Below are positions 1 to 13,246 of a stretch of DNA of 64,000 nucleotides, piece by piece. Source of the DNA: Lobosporangium transversale (lineage: Eukaryota > Mortierellomycota > Mortierellomycetes > Mortierellales > Mortierellaceae); the NCBI RefSeq assembly GCF_002105155.1, contig NW_019029044.1:124001-188000 (forward strand), written 5' to 3'. Positions within the stretch are counted from its first letter, which is position 1. Each line of letters opens with the position of its first letter. The notes under the pieces were generated by a model. That model made no database searches, was not told the DNA's origin, and saw nothing but the letters and a program-made list of their open reading frames with translations. The position numbers and the translations under genes are program-made.

Positions 1-433
1 AGTGCATATGAATGTGTATGATGTGTGTAATGTGAAGACAGGGCCTTCTTGGCTGTTGTTGAACGGCTATTATGCATAAAGAAAATGTGGTTTTGTTTAT
101 TTGCTTTGTTTGTGTTTAATCATTTATATGAGACGAAGGCAAACCACGTTGTCTTTCTTTTTTACTTTTAATTTTAATTTTAATTCCAACAAAACAGAAT
201 CCTTCTTCCTTTCTCCTACAAAAGAAACCCTCTCCCTTTACCTTTACTCCATTCTGGATACCCTTCAATCCTCTAATCCTCCCTAATAGCTTTTCCTTCT
301 TTTTTATCAACCATGTTCATGTAGACACTTCAAACTTCATTCATTTCATTTCATTCATCATTTTTCTCATTCATTCATTATTTTTTTTTTTTTTTTAGTT
401 ACGTCCTCATTACTTTTCTAGTCTCACTCCATC
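1..433. other. Left flank / leader of the Ser-Pro-rich gene
   Basis: No gene is supported here. The last 150 bases are pyrimidine-rich with TTCATTCATT repeats and a T tract at about 380-396, which resembles the leaders of other genes in this window. The short open frames at 101-310 are compositional. Confidence 0.5.
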
Positions 434-3400
434 ATGTCTAATGCTAACACTAACACCTATATCCCCCCTCCACCTACGCAAGGCCATAACCCCTATCCAC
501 CATCACCACAACATCAAGGGCCTGCTGCTCGGTCTCCTAATATGCCAACGTATGCCCCTAGTGGGCCTCAGTCCGAGTTGCCCTCGCCTACGACGAATCA
601 AATCAACATCTCGGGCCCTCTCGACCTCAAGACATCAGGTCCACAGCCTATCCTGCCCCCAGTTCGAGATGCACACCCTCCTCCTCGGCCCAGTCTCCCT
701 AGCAGAAGCGCAAGTCTGCGCCGTGCACCTTCGCAAAACGCGCAGCGCCAAGAGTCCTCTGCTGGCTCCGTCAACCATACCCTGAATAGCCAGGAAGTGA
801 CCACAGCATCATCTGTCAATGGCGAAAATCAGAATCAGAATAATCAGCAATCACACCAGCAAGGGAACTTGGCCTCTGATCAATATCAACCCCCTTCACC
901 ATATTCTAATCAGACCTCCCCTCAGAACTCGCCTAGTATCCGAACACAACCAAACAGTCCTGGAAATGACAATCACCCTGGCACTAGTCCAACCAGCAGC
1001 TATTTTGACAACAAAAGCTCTACTCAAAGTGATAATGCCTCACTCCTGACAGTCGCCTCATCTTCGGGCTTACAAAGATCCAACAGCAAGATTAATTACT
1101 CCTCGCCACTCTTGCGCCACCAAAGTCGATCGGGACCACCTTCACCTTCAACCCCACATCAACCATTGAAGCGCCAGACATCTATCCTGAAGAACGGCTC
1201 CAAGGACGCACCCTATCTGTCGAACGTCAAAAGCTACCACAGCCACCTCGAGACCCTGAATCAAACCTGGGAGCCTCCAGGTCCTATCTCGGTCGCTTCA
1301 TCTTCTGCATCACCACCTTCGTCTGGATCTCATCATCCACTTGCAAAGCTTGGATCAGCGTCTAATCTAAGGGCCTTGGCAACAGCAGCAGCAACAGTAA
1401 CAGCTTCTGGCACAGAAGGTCCAACGGTTACTTCTGTTCCACTCAGCCCAATGAAGAGTCAAGAGCTGTCAGCCGCCGGAATAGCCTCTCCAGGAGATGG
1501 ATCCGGTTTACAGGGAGCAATAGCATCAACCGATGGTGCTCAACATGCTCAGGTGTGTATGAGAGCTTTTTTTTTTTTTGTACATGTAGTTCACATTGAG
1601 CACCACCTATGCTGCTTCATCGCTTGCTCACAATTTACCCCTCTTTCTTTTTTTTTTCCCTTTGGTCTACTCCCCGCCAGGAACCTAAGGATAAGACAGT
1701 TCATGTACCGACGTATGATTCAGACAACTACAAGGTAAAAACCATTTATTGAATAATCGCTGGTCTAACAAGCTGGTGATTTTATCGGTCTCTAAAAGTT
1801 TAGATTTCTTTTTTATTTTTGGTGGCGCGACTCCTATAGGTGCCTGTACCTCCTTCTCCTGTGGTATCTCCACGCATGGGGCCAACACAGAGCAATACAC
1901 AGAACACATTCAATTTCCTCAATTCAGACCCTACCTTGCAACGATCGACCTCCAGGAGGCGCGCACCACCCATTCAAGTCCAAGCTGGTCAGTCTCCTCA
2001 GTCCGCTCTCTCTCCACAGTCAATGACTTCACCCATCTCCCCTGGCCGCCGTCATCCTTACCATCGCTGGGAGAACGTAGTGCCTTCACACCATACGGAT
2101 GGCTCTGGAAAAGATCGTGCGCATGGACAAGGACAAGATCATCAGGATGACGGAGATTATGAGGATGAAGGCGTGAACGATGATACGGATGGCGATGTCC
2201 TTTCCGGACCCGAAGATCATACTGATCGTCGCCACCATCGTCGCCAGAAACCTGAGGGCACACCATTTACGCCCACACGGTCTGCGCCACAGCCACCCCA
2301 TCTGAATGGCGCCGTGATACCAAACTCGCGTGAGGCTGAAATCGCTCATATCATGTACATTCAACAACAACAGGCGTTGTTTTTGCAAGAGAAAGCCATG
2401 AATCCACCATTGCGGAACAAAATCAGTAATGGAAACCTATCCGGAGGCAACTCGGATGGGACAAAGCCCCACCGAAAGGGATCTCGCCGTAAAAAGATCA
2501 CTGTTATCAGCGAACCTAAGCTCGTGTCAACTACTAATCAAATCAAAACCGTTCCCATCGTTCGCCCTGTGGATCAATCGGACAACGAAGATGCTGGAGC
2601 TAAATCTGAATATACAAGTGGCGGCGAAGGCATCAAAAAGAAGGTACAGAAGATGCGCAAAGCAGTCCGCCATGCTGCAAATGGTGTTTTTCATGACGAT
2701 GATTCTGATCGTGAGGATGCCCATGGGTCTAAGAGCGATGCAGAAAAGAAAGGTGGGTTGAAGCAACTTAAAGCGTTGAAGAGCAAGCTTGCCAAGAGGT
2801 TGAATCGTCCTGGCCATGGCGGCGATTCGAGACGTGATCAGAACGGTGAGCTAAACGAGCAAGGTGGTGAAGAGGGTAGTCGTGGACCTGTTCAGTTCTT
2901 CTCTGAGGATAATCTCCGAGCAAGGTATCTAGCACAGGAACAGCAAGGCGGAAACAGCTTTGCTGCCATGGGCGCCTCATTGCGTAGAAGCAACACTACC
3001 CGTGATAACGCGAGTGGAGGAGCCTCTTTGCTCAAGCGTCATGACCAAGCGGATGGAGATAAACAGGAGTATGAGGCTGAAGAGGAAGGAAAGGATGGTC
3101 AAGAGGCTGATGCCGCTTCTACGCAGCAGGGGGCTGATGAAGAAGCTGCAAAGAAGGCAAAATTAGCCAAATTTGCTAGCAGAACGTTTGACAAAGACGA
3201 GATGATTGAAGTGAATGACGGCTCTGGAGAATCCTTCTTTGTCCCTCGATGGGACATGGACCCTAGAGCCGATGAGTTGAAGTCCTCTAAATCCGTTATC
3301 AGCGTTCATTCTACTAGAAAACTTGAGCGATCCACATCAAGCTCTACAACGACTTCCGTAAAGACAACGAAACCAGCGGCGTCCATTGCTGAGCGTTTGC

Positions 3401-5481
3401 AGAGCTCTGCGGAGGCCGAAGAGACCACTGACATTACTGAGACAGCTGAAAGCACCGGCACAGAGAAACCAATCAAGGCATCAAATGGGGCTGTTTCTGA
3501 AATGACTCCTGCTGAGGCAGCAATGTTGAACATCACTGTTGCTCCCCTTGCGTCTAGCGATGCATCCTCAGCTGAAACAGTGACAGCAACCACGACCACA
3601 AAGGAGAAGGATCCAATCAAGGCAGATGAGGGAGTCCAATCGGGCCTGAAGAATTTGGATGAACCCTTGCCCACCACTGCTGAAACTGCTAGTCAAGAAA
3701 CGCCACAATCCCCAACAGCTGAGGATGCCACTGAAATTCAAGACGTGTCGACCACATCCTCCTCTGGGCTCGCCTCGAGGACCTCCGTCCAGAGTGAGAC
3801 ATCATCTAACGTGTCTTCGGTTGGAGGTATTGTTTATGCGCAAGTGTTGACTCGTCAATCATCCATGAGACGAAATTTCAAGCGCACAGAAAAAGATGAT
3901 CTTAATGAGAAGAGTGAAACCGAGGTACAAACTTCTGCCACAAACACATCCGAGGAAGCAGAGACTAGTCCTACTCCAAGCCAAAAGTCCTCCCATTTTG
4001 GCCTAGGTATCTCCTTACCATTGGCAGAAACTGAAGTTAATCAAAAGGATATCTCTGAACAGACCGTGGCAGCGCCACTCAATACCGAGAAAGAACTCCC
4101 TCCTCTTCCTACGAATGGTGAGTCTTCGGATCTATGGATCATGACCTATTTGAGTATAATATTTTTTTTGCATTGACAACTGACCCCAGTAATTTATTGC
4201 TTGCGCAAAATAGAACAAGCGGAACTCGCCATTCCAGAATCCGGGGCTTCTGCTTTGATGACCGTACGTCCATTGTCGCCCATCCGCCGCTGTGCAAGCG
4301 ATTTAGAAAGATCCCCCTTCCCAGCGAGCGTAGCTTCTGGTCTTTCCACGCGATCGAGTGCCGTCAATGATCAAGTCGACGCTTCTCTCGATACAGCCAC
4401 GCAATCTAGCCAACAATCATCCGATTTGGGTGACAAAAAGACGAACGGCCTCCGCAGCATGTCAAGTAGTTCTTTGACACTTCCTGCTGCGCCTACCTCT
4501 CCTCTTCCTTCACCCTCAATGTCCTCGAACACTCCATCAGTAGGCCCTATGATGCCGTTCCCTGCTGTGCTTGCTCGTCAAGGTTCATATTTAACTGAGA
4601 GGGGCTCGGTTCGATCAATGTATGCGGACAGTATCTATGACTGCTACGATTACGACTCGGCTTCGGAATTGGACAGTCAAGCAGGTCTTGAGCTCCATCC
4701 TGGCTCTAGACAGGGATCATTCAGTAGTCCTCGCATCCCCACGCTCGTTTCAGAACAAAATGAGGCGCCTGTGATTCGTTTGCGGAAACCAGATGCTGCT
4801 TACAATGGTACAGACCTTAAGGAAGAAGAGCAGCACATCCATTATGAGGATATTCCAAAGGCCGTTCCTTATCGTATGTCGATGATGACTACTGTTCCTG
4901 TGGAGCCTGTCGGTGTGGCAGCCTCGCTTTCAATCCCTTCGCGGCCCCCTAGACATCCTATGCGTCAGAGTCGACAAGGCTCAATCGGTACACTCAGTGT
5001 TGGTAGTAGTGATCTGACCTATTCTGACTCCTGGGCATCCAATTCTTTCAGGAACACGCGTGATGATTTGTCTGGCTGGGGGGATAATGAAAGTTTATAT
5101 AGTCGTCGGCCCAGCTTTGCCTCGACCATGTCCCAGTCACGAGTGAGCCATCTTAGTCTTCGTAGCGAGCGAACTATGTCAGTTCTGATGGACAAGAGCC
5201 ATCCCCGTATTCTGGATGATGCAGACGTCTCTTCACTGAAGAGACGCGGTTCTGAGGCGTCAGCTACATCAGTTCGTTTCCCTCGTGAGCCTCAAGATGA
5301 GGTATCGCGTAGACAATGGTTTAGTGAACGCAACTGTGGGACCTGGGGGTCGATCCAAACATCGTCTTCTGACAGTGTCTCGTCCTCAGCTTCATCGCGC
5401 TCTTCACAATTCTATTTCAATGGTCATTCGCCCACCCCTTCACCAACAGAAGAGAGGGCACCTATCTCAAGTGCATTCTAA
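434..5481 (+). CDS. Large Ser/Pro/Thr-rich disordered protein of unknown function
   Basis: Four exons fit phase and splice signals: 434-1552, 1681-1734, 1840-4117 and 4214-5481 (4190 is an equally in-frame acceptor), giving about 1572-1580 residues. The N-terminal 370 residues are Pro/Ser/Gln-rich. The middle has an acidic Asp/Glu/His stretch, a basic RKGSRRKK block and a Lys-rich KQLKALKSKLAKRLNR helix. A more ordered FFVPRWDMDP segment lies near 3236-3265. The last exon is Ser-rich with many RxxS sites and ends in SSAF. No catalytic domain, signal peptide or membrane segment is visible. I do not recognise the family; low complexity with islands of conserved-looking sequence suggests a phosphorylated scaffold or polarity-type protein, but that is inference. 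The start is the first ATG after a pyrimidine-rich leader. Confidence 0.8.
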
Positions 5482-5720
5482 GATCCCTTGTTTTTCTTTT
5501 GTTACGGATATACTACATTGCTAAGATTTTATTTTGCTTTAATTATAATATTATTCCTGTAGTATCGAAAATGTATAAGGAATAACTTTCGTATACGTAA
5601 ACTAATTAATAATAATAATAATAATAATAATCAAATTGGATATTGTAGAAGAGGCCGATCACGATGGCAAAAAATATTAGTGTATTTTAATTGATGATAT
5701 ATAGCCTTTTTTTTTTTTTC

Positions 5721-6208
5721 CTAGTCTACTCGCTTTCCTTTTCCTTCGCTAGGACGAGAAGGAAGACCTAAACGGATAATAGGGATGATGCCCTTATAAT
5801 AATCAACAAAAGGCTGCTGTTGATGAACTGCGTAATGATAATAGACGATGAGCATGGTAGCATGATAAAGAGCACAGGCTGAAAAGACATGCCACCAAGC
5901 ATGAAGTTGAGGATTGAATTTGAGGATAGAAGTTGTGCTGACGCCGTTGACAAACTCACAAAGTCTTAGGTCAACCAACCAGATCGAGACTGCAAAGAGA
6001 GCAGAGACGAAAGCACGACGGATCAGGGCGGTGACTTGAGAGCTGGGGCGATAAAGGAGGCCTCCTTGTTGTCGTTGTTGAACGTGAAGGACCCGTAAGA
6101 AGTAGATCATGCAGAATTGAAGGATAGTATAGGTTGACTGGAATGTGTAAAATTGAAGTTTTCCTGTCGCTGTGGAGAAGATATACGTCGTTGTTGCTAA
6201 CGGTCAAT

Positions 6209-6242
<34 letters not shown>

Positions 6243-6800
6243 CCCCATTTTAGTCTATGTTATCAAAGTTCAAAAGACTTTTTTTTTTCCTCTGTAAGGT
6301 GCTTTTACCAATCCAAGCTGTGAGTAAAAGAGGGAACCATCGACCTTGCGGACCATGTCTGGCCTCAACTAGGATGAATAGGATTATTGTTGCAGAATAT
6401 AGCATGGGTAGCTCATCTGTTTTTTTAAGGACAAAAAAATCACCGAGGTTAATATGAAATTGCAATGACAAGAAAAAAAAAAAGAAAGAGAGAATAGAAG
6501 GTACCTACCAAGGAGCTGCATTTTGTGCTGCAAGGTACCATGGAAGAGCACAGATCCCAAACCGACCAAGGCAAAGGTCAAGAACAACAGCATAAACCGA
6601 CGTTCATGGCCTGGGAAGAAATAATACCCTAGAAAAGCAGCAATGAAGCAGGCGACATTCGAGATCGTGTTCCAGAATTCTGCGATATAAAAGGAGACCA
6701 CATAGTTATTTTCACACCAATCGACTGAAGCTGTATTAGGAGACCAATATCCAAGTTGATCGAATGCAGAAGAGCCTCCTGCTGATACTACAGGCGCCAT
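5721..6800 (-). CDS. Alkaline ceramidase (copy 1)
   Basis: Three exons on the minus strand: 6800-6509, 6416-6309 and 6196-5721, joining in phase to 291 residues. This is a membrane amidase of the YPC1/YDC1/ACER family, which hydrolyses ceramides to sphingoid base and fatty acid in the ER/Golgi. The family block YWSPNTASVDWCE is near the N terminus. The zinc/catalytic set known from ACER3 is present at the right spacing: Ser in GLGS, His four residues later in LFHGTL, Asp eleven residues after that in LLDELPM, and HAWWH (two His four apart) near the C terminus. Hydrophobic segments fit a seven-pass protein. A paralogue lies just upstream on the same strand; the first intron of that copy (before FWNT) is absent here. 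Confidence 0.9.
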
Positions 6801-7351
6801 CCGTATTTGTGTGTAAACCTGTGAAGTCTGTGTGTAACACTTGTTGACTTGTTATTTCACAGTGTGAATGAATGCAATTGATTCAACTTGCGCAGATCTG
6901 ACCTGTGATAAAGGAACAATAGAGAGGGAAGAGAGAGAGAAGAGAGGAAGAAACAGAGACAAGTAAGATCGTGGATCAGATAATAAAAAACAGAGGAGAG
7001 AACTAGAACTAATAGGACTGGGCTGGCGTTAAATGGTCGAGTGAAATAGAACTAGAGTGAGACAGACAGAGGTCTTATCAGCATGTAAACATCCTTTTTG
7101 TCCGAACAAAACAAATAGAAAAACTACGACAGCTCCTTCTTAATATTTTTTTCTGTGCATTTTAGAAGACATGTAATTATGATCGTGTTATTTCACCGGC
7201 AAAAACACTTTTTCCGCAACAATGCATGCAGGGGTATATAACCATATTCAACTTGAACCATGTGCAACGGTTTTTTTTTTTTTTTTGCTGCGCAAATTAA
7301 CAAATAGTCTACACAAGCACATATCTTTATATTCACGGACTTTTTCGTTTA
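6801..7351. other. Intergenic region between ceramidase paralogues
   Basis: No gene seen. It contains a purine-rich GAGAGAGAA stretch at about 6921-6955 just upstream of copy 1 (pyrimidine-rich on the coding strand) and a T17 tract near 7270, downstream of copy 2. Confidence 0.5.
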
Positions 7352-8662
7352 TTAACGCTCTCTCGGTTTCAACTTCGATCCAAGACGGATGGCAGGCACG
7401 ACACCCTTCCAATGATACACGGCTGGACTTCTTTCCAGTACATCATAATGATAAAAGCTAACGAGCAGCGCAGCATGATACATAGCAACGGCTGAGAACA
7501 CATGCCACCATGCATGAAGCTGCGGGTTCCATTTCAACAGTGACTGTGCTCCTTTGCCGTTAATAAACTCGCAAAGACGCAAGTCAACCAGCCAGATCGA
7601 GACTGCTAGAGCCCCAAATCCAAGTGCCCGGCGAATCAAAATCTTGACATCCGCCATGGCTTGTGGTCTCAGAGAGGGCGATGGCGACGGTTGCTTATAG
7701 GAACTGTAATTTACCTTCGTTTGACGGGAAGTATAAGTATTGGAACTGGTGGAGGTAACATTACTGTTCGCAGTCGAGATGGATGATTGATGCTTTGCGC
7801 TTTGTTGGACATGCAGAACGCGAAGATAGTAGATCATGCAGAATTGCAGGATCGTATAAGTCGATTGGAAGGTATAGAACTGGATCTTGCCACTGGCAGT
7901 TGAAAATATGAACGTTGTCAAGGCTATGGAAGGACATTAGTGGCGCGGAAAATCTTTTTTCTTTAGCAGATAAACAAATGAACTCTTTTTTTTTTTTTTT
8001 CTTAATGCCTCTTACAAATCCACACCGTCAACAGGGCAGGGAACCAAGGTCCTTGACGACCATGCTTGGTTTCTACGAGGATGTATAGAATAATCGTGGC
8101 AGAATACAACATGGGTAACTCATCTATATTATAATTTATAAAAAATAAAAATAAAAACACTTGACGGGTCAGACTTGCAATGAAAGTATATAAAAGAATG
8201 ATAACATGACTCCAGCCTAAAGAATGTGTTTTTCCATTTCATACCAAGAAGCTGCATTTTATGTCGCAGCGTGCCATGAAATAGGGCAGAACCAACTGCA
8301 ACAGTACCGCAGACCCAAAACAAGAGTTTGAACCGTCCATCGTTTGTTGGAAATAGATGATACCCAAGGATCACTAACAAGAGACTGGGAAGATTGGAGA
8401 TTGTGTTCCAGAATCTATGGGGTGATAACAGTTATATATATATTTTTATTATTTTTTTTTTCATTAGTACCCTAACGCTCACAGTAGCCACACAATGTAT
8501 CATTTTCCATTCAGCTTTTATTTTTTTATCCTTTACATACTCTGCAATGTAATATGAGACTTCATAATTGCTTTCGCACCAGTCCACAGATGCTGTATTG
8601 GGTGACCAGTATCCGATCTTGTTGAATATTGACGATGATGACGTAGCACTCACAGGCGCCAT
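7352..8662 (-). CDS. Alkaline ceramidase (copy 2)
   Basis: Four exons on the minus strand: 8662-8541 (donor GTATGT), 8414-8245, 8123-8016 and 7923-7352, in phase to 323 residues. It has the same family motifs as copy 1: YWSPNTASVDWCE, VGSALFHGTLRHKMQLLDELPM and HAWWH, so the inferred Ser/His/Asp/His/His active site is intact. It differs from copy 1 by about 35 extra residues, rich in Ser/Thr/Gln, after LRVLHVQQ in a presumed loop, and by an extra intron that splits the AEFWN codon run. An in-frame ATG at 8677 could add five residues; I chose 8662 because MAPV matches the start of copy 1. Confidence 0.9.
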
Positions 8663-9597
8663 TTTGGTAAATAACAAAAAAAAAAAAAAAAAAAAAAAAA
8701 AAGAATCCTTGTCCTGTAATGTCCTACTTTTCTGTCCTTTATAGCCCGTAATAATTCTGTGGAAGGTGGAAGAAGAGGAATGAGAAGAGAAGGGGGATGG
8801 TGAGGGAAAATATCACATCGGGGTCAAAAAAAAAAAATTACGCCTCAGAAAAAAAGGGTGAAGTATTTCTCAGATATCCGAAGGCCGGACAGATGACGTG
8901 CATGCTCACATAAGCTTTTATCCGAAGGTTCAGGAACAAAGTCCTAAATAGCTTGGTCTGACAAGTGTATAAATCAAAGCATATAGTAGGTTGCTGGCCC
9001 CGTCCCTACGGCTACTATTGTGCCCTCGGAGCATCTTATGAAGCTAAGAGTATTGTCACGAAAAAAAAAGCCTTGGGCAGTAAAATGTATATTGCTTTCT
9101 TATATAGTGAGCGTAATTGTCACGAAGTCCGATCTGGTAACCTCGAACAAAGCCTTCCCCTACTCTTTTTGAAGCTGATTTATCAACACTGAACTTTATA
9201 AATAATTTCTTGGGTTACTAGGGATGCCAGTAATGCGTACATGTTCTTACGTGCACTAATGGGGCTTTATTGGAGACTTTTTTTTTTTTTTTTTTTTTTT
9301 CTTTCTTTTTGATAACAAGATATTCATTATGAGAGTAAATGATATACCACACGTGATCGTTGCCTCTTAGAGCGACTATGTTTCAGTGATGGACACAATA
9401 GTGGTGTGTCTCCAAATTTGACCACATGGACCCTATTTAGACTTGTGTTTCTTTATCATAGGAAAAAAAAATTGCATTTTCAGTCCTCATTACTCCTCAT
9501 TTCCTTAACTCTTTTTTTTTTAGTTACTCATTCATCTGATTCTTATTGTCATCGTTTATATCCTACTTCACGCTTACACCCCACCTTATTCTCAACC
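8663..9597. other. Intergenic region with long homopolymers
   Basis: No gene is supported. It holds an A tract at 8677-8702, a T tract at about 9279-9300 followed by CTTTCTTTTTGATAACAAG (the complement of the CTTGTTATC-A(n) motif seen elsewhere), and a pyrimidine-rich leader before the next gene. Confidence 0.5.
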
Positions 9598-11362
9598 ATG
9601 CCCATTCACAATTCAAAGACAGAAACAAATCAACAATTCGAGTCGATGAAAACCACGTTCCCCATCGACTCGCCAAAAAAAACGAGAGAGCAACCTCAAC
9701 AAAAAAAGACAATTACACGACAGAAACCAACCCAAGTGGCCGAGTCATCGACAACACAGACCGCTACCCCGCAGTTTAAAAAGAGGCTCACAAATACGGA
9801 CGATTTTGGCCGAGTCTCCCATTTTAAACGCGCACGACTGAGGTCCAAGGAATCTGTACCTGTACCTGTACCTGTACCTGCCGCCAACTCAACATCAATT
9901 CCCATGGCCTTCATGACTGAGGAGCAAGTTGTAGTTGCTCGAAGAGGCTCGGCTAAGTTTATTCTTGAACAACTCCTGAATAAACCATCGACCGCCGCGG
10001 ATAAAACGCTTACCATATACAAGGTGTACATAAGACAATGGCAGGTAAAATACATCTCTGCATATTTTATTTGATAATGATATATGACAAGAATGGCTGA
10101 TTTTTTTTTCTCCCTCCTTAAATGACCTATATGACTCTACAACCCTATAAAATAAAAGCAATACTGGGATAACAAGGCTCATGAAGGCAGCGATACTGTA
10201 GACTATACTGTTAATGCTGCTCGGATGGTTGAGTTTTTCAACGAAGTAACATTCATGCGAACGACGAAAAAATACGTCGGTGTGAATACTAGCTACATGG
10301 GACCAGTGAGCATAGTACCGCAAGTGGACACAGACGAGATGCCGGGCCCCAATGCAGGATCACTCTGGGTACCTTCCTCACCACCTCCTAACGAGGATTT
10401 GACAAAATGGGCTGTTTCACGCGCTTTGGAATTCACAGCTCAACCTGCATCATCAAAAGCACAAGCCGAAGATCCATCAGATGATAATGATACTGATGAT
10501 GAAGACGAGGGACAAGATGGTGCTGAGCACTCTATGGCAGCTACCATTGGTAGAGCAGGAAAAGGTAAATAGACAATGTTGTCTTCTTTTTTTTTTTTAT
10601 TTATTTTTTTATTTTTTTATTTATTTTTTTATTTTTTTATTTTTTTGCAAACATTGTGAAATGACAGCTTTAAGTTCAGTCATTCAGCAGTCCAAGTCCG
10701 AGTTCAGAACTGATCGGTACGGGAACGCATGCAAAGAAATAGAGGTTCCTATTGGAATGTCGACAGTAGACTGTACCCTGAGGGCTCTTGTGTACCTGTG
10801 GGAACATCAAAATGAGCACACAGCTCCTTATCCTAATCCTGCACCCAACCCTCGAAAGGATGTTGTTCTAAAGAACCTTATCGCAAAATATAAAGAGACC
10901 CTGGTTTTTAACAGAGAAAGAACCAGTTCTATTCGAACAGCAACAACTACTTCGCGCAACCCTTACACAGAGCAAGAATTCATTCGGATGATTTCTTTTA
11001 CATGGCGAATGATTCCTCGGTGCCCACAGAAAGGTCCACGCTCATACAACAATGTCAAACGATTTCCATACCTCCGAGAACACTTCTGTCTTCTAGCACG
11101 GCACCACATGTTGCTTCGTGATGAAGATCTTCGTAATTTAAACCTTTCCAGTATTTTCAGTATCCTAGAATGACATCCTGTACAAGGATCATCCTTGGCT
11201 TTGGGACTCGTGTTCTGTCTGACGTACGGAAAGACGAATCATCAAGGCGACAACACTTTTGCAGTTGCATTCCGTCATAGGAACTTCCTCCGATGTACTG
11301 TTGCAGCATTTGCATTCTGGATGCTGGAGCGATTTGAGGTATGATATTGATTTGGATGTGCT

Positions 11363-11398
<36 letters not shown>

Positions 11399-13044
11399 CA
11401 TCCTTATAACACTCCTTTTTTTTTCTCTCTTAAAAAAAGACATTGAAGGAACCGGTTCCTGACTTCTCAAATACTGAAGAATGGTACGACATCAAGCTCC
11501 TTACTGTTGGCGCCCCAGATCCTGATATCATTCACAAGCGAAATATCCCTATGTCATTCAAAACCCAGATACATTGTGCTACTACAGTCATGAGTCGCTG
11601 TCAGGTGTATTCGAATAAAAAGACACACGCAGGTCGTCATGCTGGCACAACAGAAGCATACCATCTAAGACTAGATGTGAACCATGTGCTTCATCTTGGC
11701 CGTTGGAAGACAGGACAAATGCAAGCGTTTTATGCACCAATGATTCCAATTACCGGCGCGTTTTATATGGCTCATTTTAACAAGATAGATGAGCCATACT
11801 TCATTGAACGCGATCTTGTCACTCCACCTCTCGCCCTTCAGCGCCTTATCTTCCCGTGGATTGAGGATAATTTTAAAACAGACATGCCTCAGAAGACACA
11901 GTCCTGGATCAAGGAATGCGACCAAGAGATGGAGGGGTTGGACCCAAATGTCTGCACAGCAGAAGACCTCCATTCGATCCCACCTCGAGAATCTGCAGCA
12001 ACTGTCGGAACTTCCAGAATCTACGATACTGTTTTGGTAAACCGCATTGCTTTCCTTAAACTCCTTGTTCGTATGAGGCGCGTGATCCTTCAGGATGCCG
12101 TCCTTTACATGAGGACTGATGAAGCCGGCCGATCTTTGACCAATAACCTTCTCGCTTCTCTGGACGTCTTCAAGAACCCGATGTTTATTAAATTCCAGGC
12201 TGATCTTATCCGAGCTATGGATGAATATTCCAAACGCCCCGATCTCATCGAACCTCACGTTTTGGTTAATCGCGATACCGTGGTGCAAGGGTTCAATTCA
12301 CTCAACAGTGGACTCAATTCACTCAACAGTGGACTCAATTCACTCAACAGTGGACTCAATTCACTCAACAGTGGACTCAATTCACTCATCGGCCGTATCA
12401 GCCGCATCGAACAACAACAAGACAAGGTTATCCGAGGTATCTCGGCCCAGATTAACCGTATGATGCAACAGCAAGAAGAATTATCCAAAGAGCGCCAGGC
12501 TCAGTCGCAATTATCGGCGATGAATGATACGTTCAACTTGGAGCTCCATCAGCTGATGGCTCGATCGCCTCAAGTCTTTTTACAAAACCAGCAATCGTCA
12601 TCACAATCCCCACAATGGCCACGCCCTCGCCCTCAGTCCTCGCCGCAGCCTTCAGTCCTATCACAGTCTGCAGAACAGCAGTCAGAGGTGCCACAGGGTG
12701 ATGATAGGAGCAAGGGTTACATTATGCTACCTGATACCTGTTTGACAGTTCAACAGGCTTGGGACGAGTTCTATGGTCCAGTGAAAGTTGCCATCCTTCA
12801 AGATAAGGCATGGCCTTTCACTCCAGCCCGTCGGAAAGCCTATAGGCGCCGTCACCAGCTTATTGAGCTCATCAGGAGGGAGGCGAAAAGGAGGGACCAG
12901 CGCATCGACGAGTTCGTGAAAGCGCTCTCAGAAGCCAGCAAAGGGCGTACCATGAATTCACTTCGTCTTGAAATGGAGGCGAAAGAAAAAGGTGTTACGA
13001 AAGAAGGAGACCAGGAGGAGAATACGCAGGCACAATCATCGTAA
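9598..13044 (+). pseudogene. Crypton/Ndc10-type tyrosine recombinase with GCR1_C domain, one nonsense codon
   Basis: Exons 9598-10044, 10159-10564, 10668-11338 and 11440-13044 join in phase to 1042 codons. A single in-frame TGA at 11171-11173 sits where the related units at 52.6-59.3 kb have an Arg codon (their ...TRHP against ...E-stop-HP), suggesting CGA to TGA. Tyrosine-recombinase residues can be placed: Arg in LLRDEDLRNL, HAGR as the HxxR box, LGRW, then Tyr in QAFYAP. Such Ndc10-like domains are the catalytic core of Cryptons. The 3' exon encodes four to five GLNSLNS heptads (coiled coil), a Gln/Ser linker and a C-terminal block starting YIMLPDTCLTVQQAWDEFY that resembles GCR1_C, a DNA-binding domain. 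A VPVPVPVP run comes from a CTGTAC hexamer repeat at 9857-9881. The element's ends were not found. The TGA could also be a sequencing error. Confidence 0.75.
12286..12386 (+). repeat. 21-bp tandem repeat coding for GLNSLNS heptads
   Basis: The unit GGACTCAATTCACTCAACAGT (period 21) recurs about 4.5 times inside the recombinase 3' exon. It encodes repeated Gly-Leu-Asn-Ser-Leu-Asn-Ser, a heptad with Leu at regular spacing, just before a Gln-rich predicted coiled coil. Confidence 0.95.
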
Positions 13045-13209
13045 GCCGTCCTTACTTGACGCGTTACAAGGATACGCTAAAGGTAATATGGATAAGTAAA
13101 CTAGATGTCATAGTAGACATAGTGACACGATGATAAAAAGCCAGACTGTTGTTATGAAGTAACTTGATGGGAGAGTCGGAAGAAAAAAAAAGAACAAGGT
13201 ATAGAAAGA

Positions 13210-13246
<37 letters not shown>

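Noticed and set aside
9308-9320. Telomere- or centromere-type signal at the T-rich tract
   Set aside because: Only a reversed poly(A) tail motif; no telomeric hexamers.
12286-12386. CRISPR-like regular repeat
   Set aside because: The repeats abut without spacers and are in a coding exon; eukaryotic genome.
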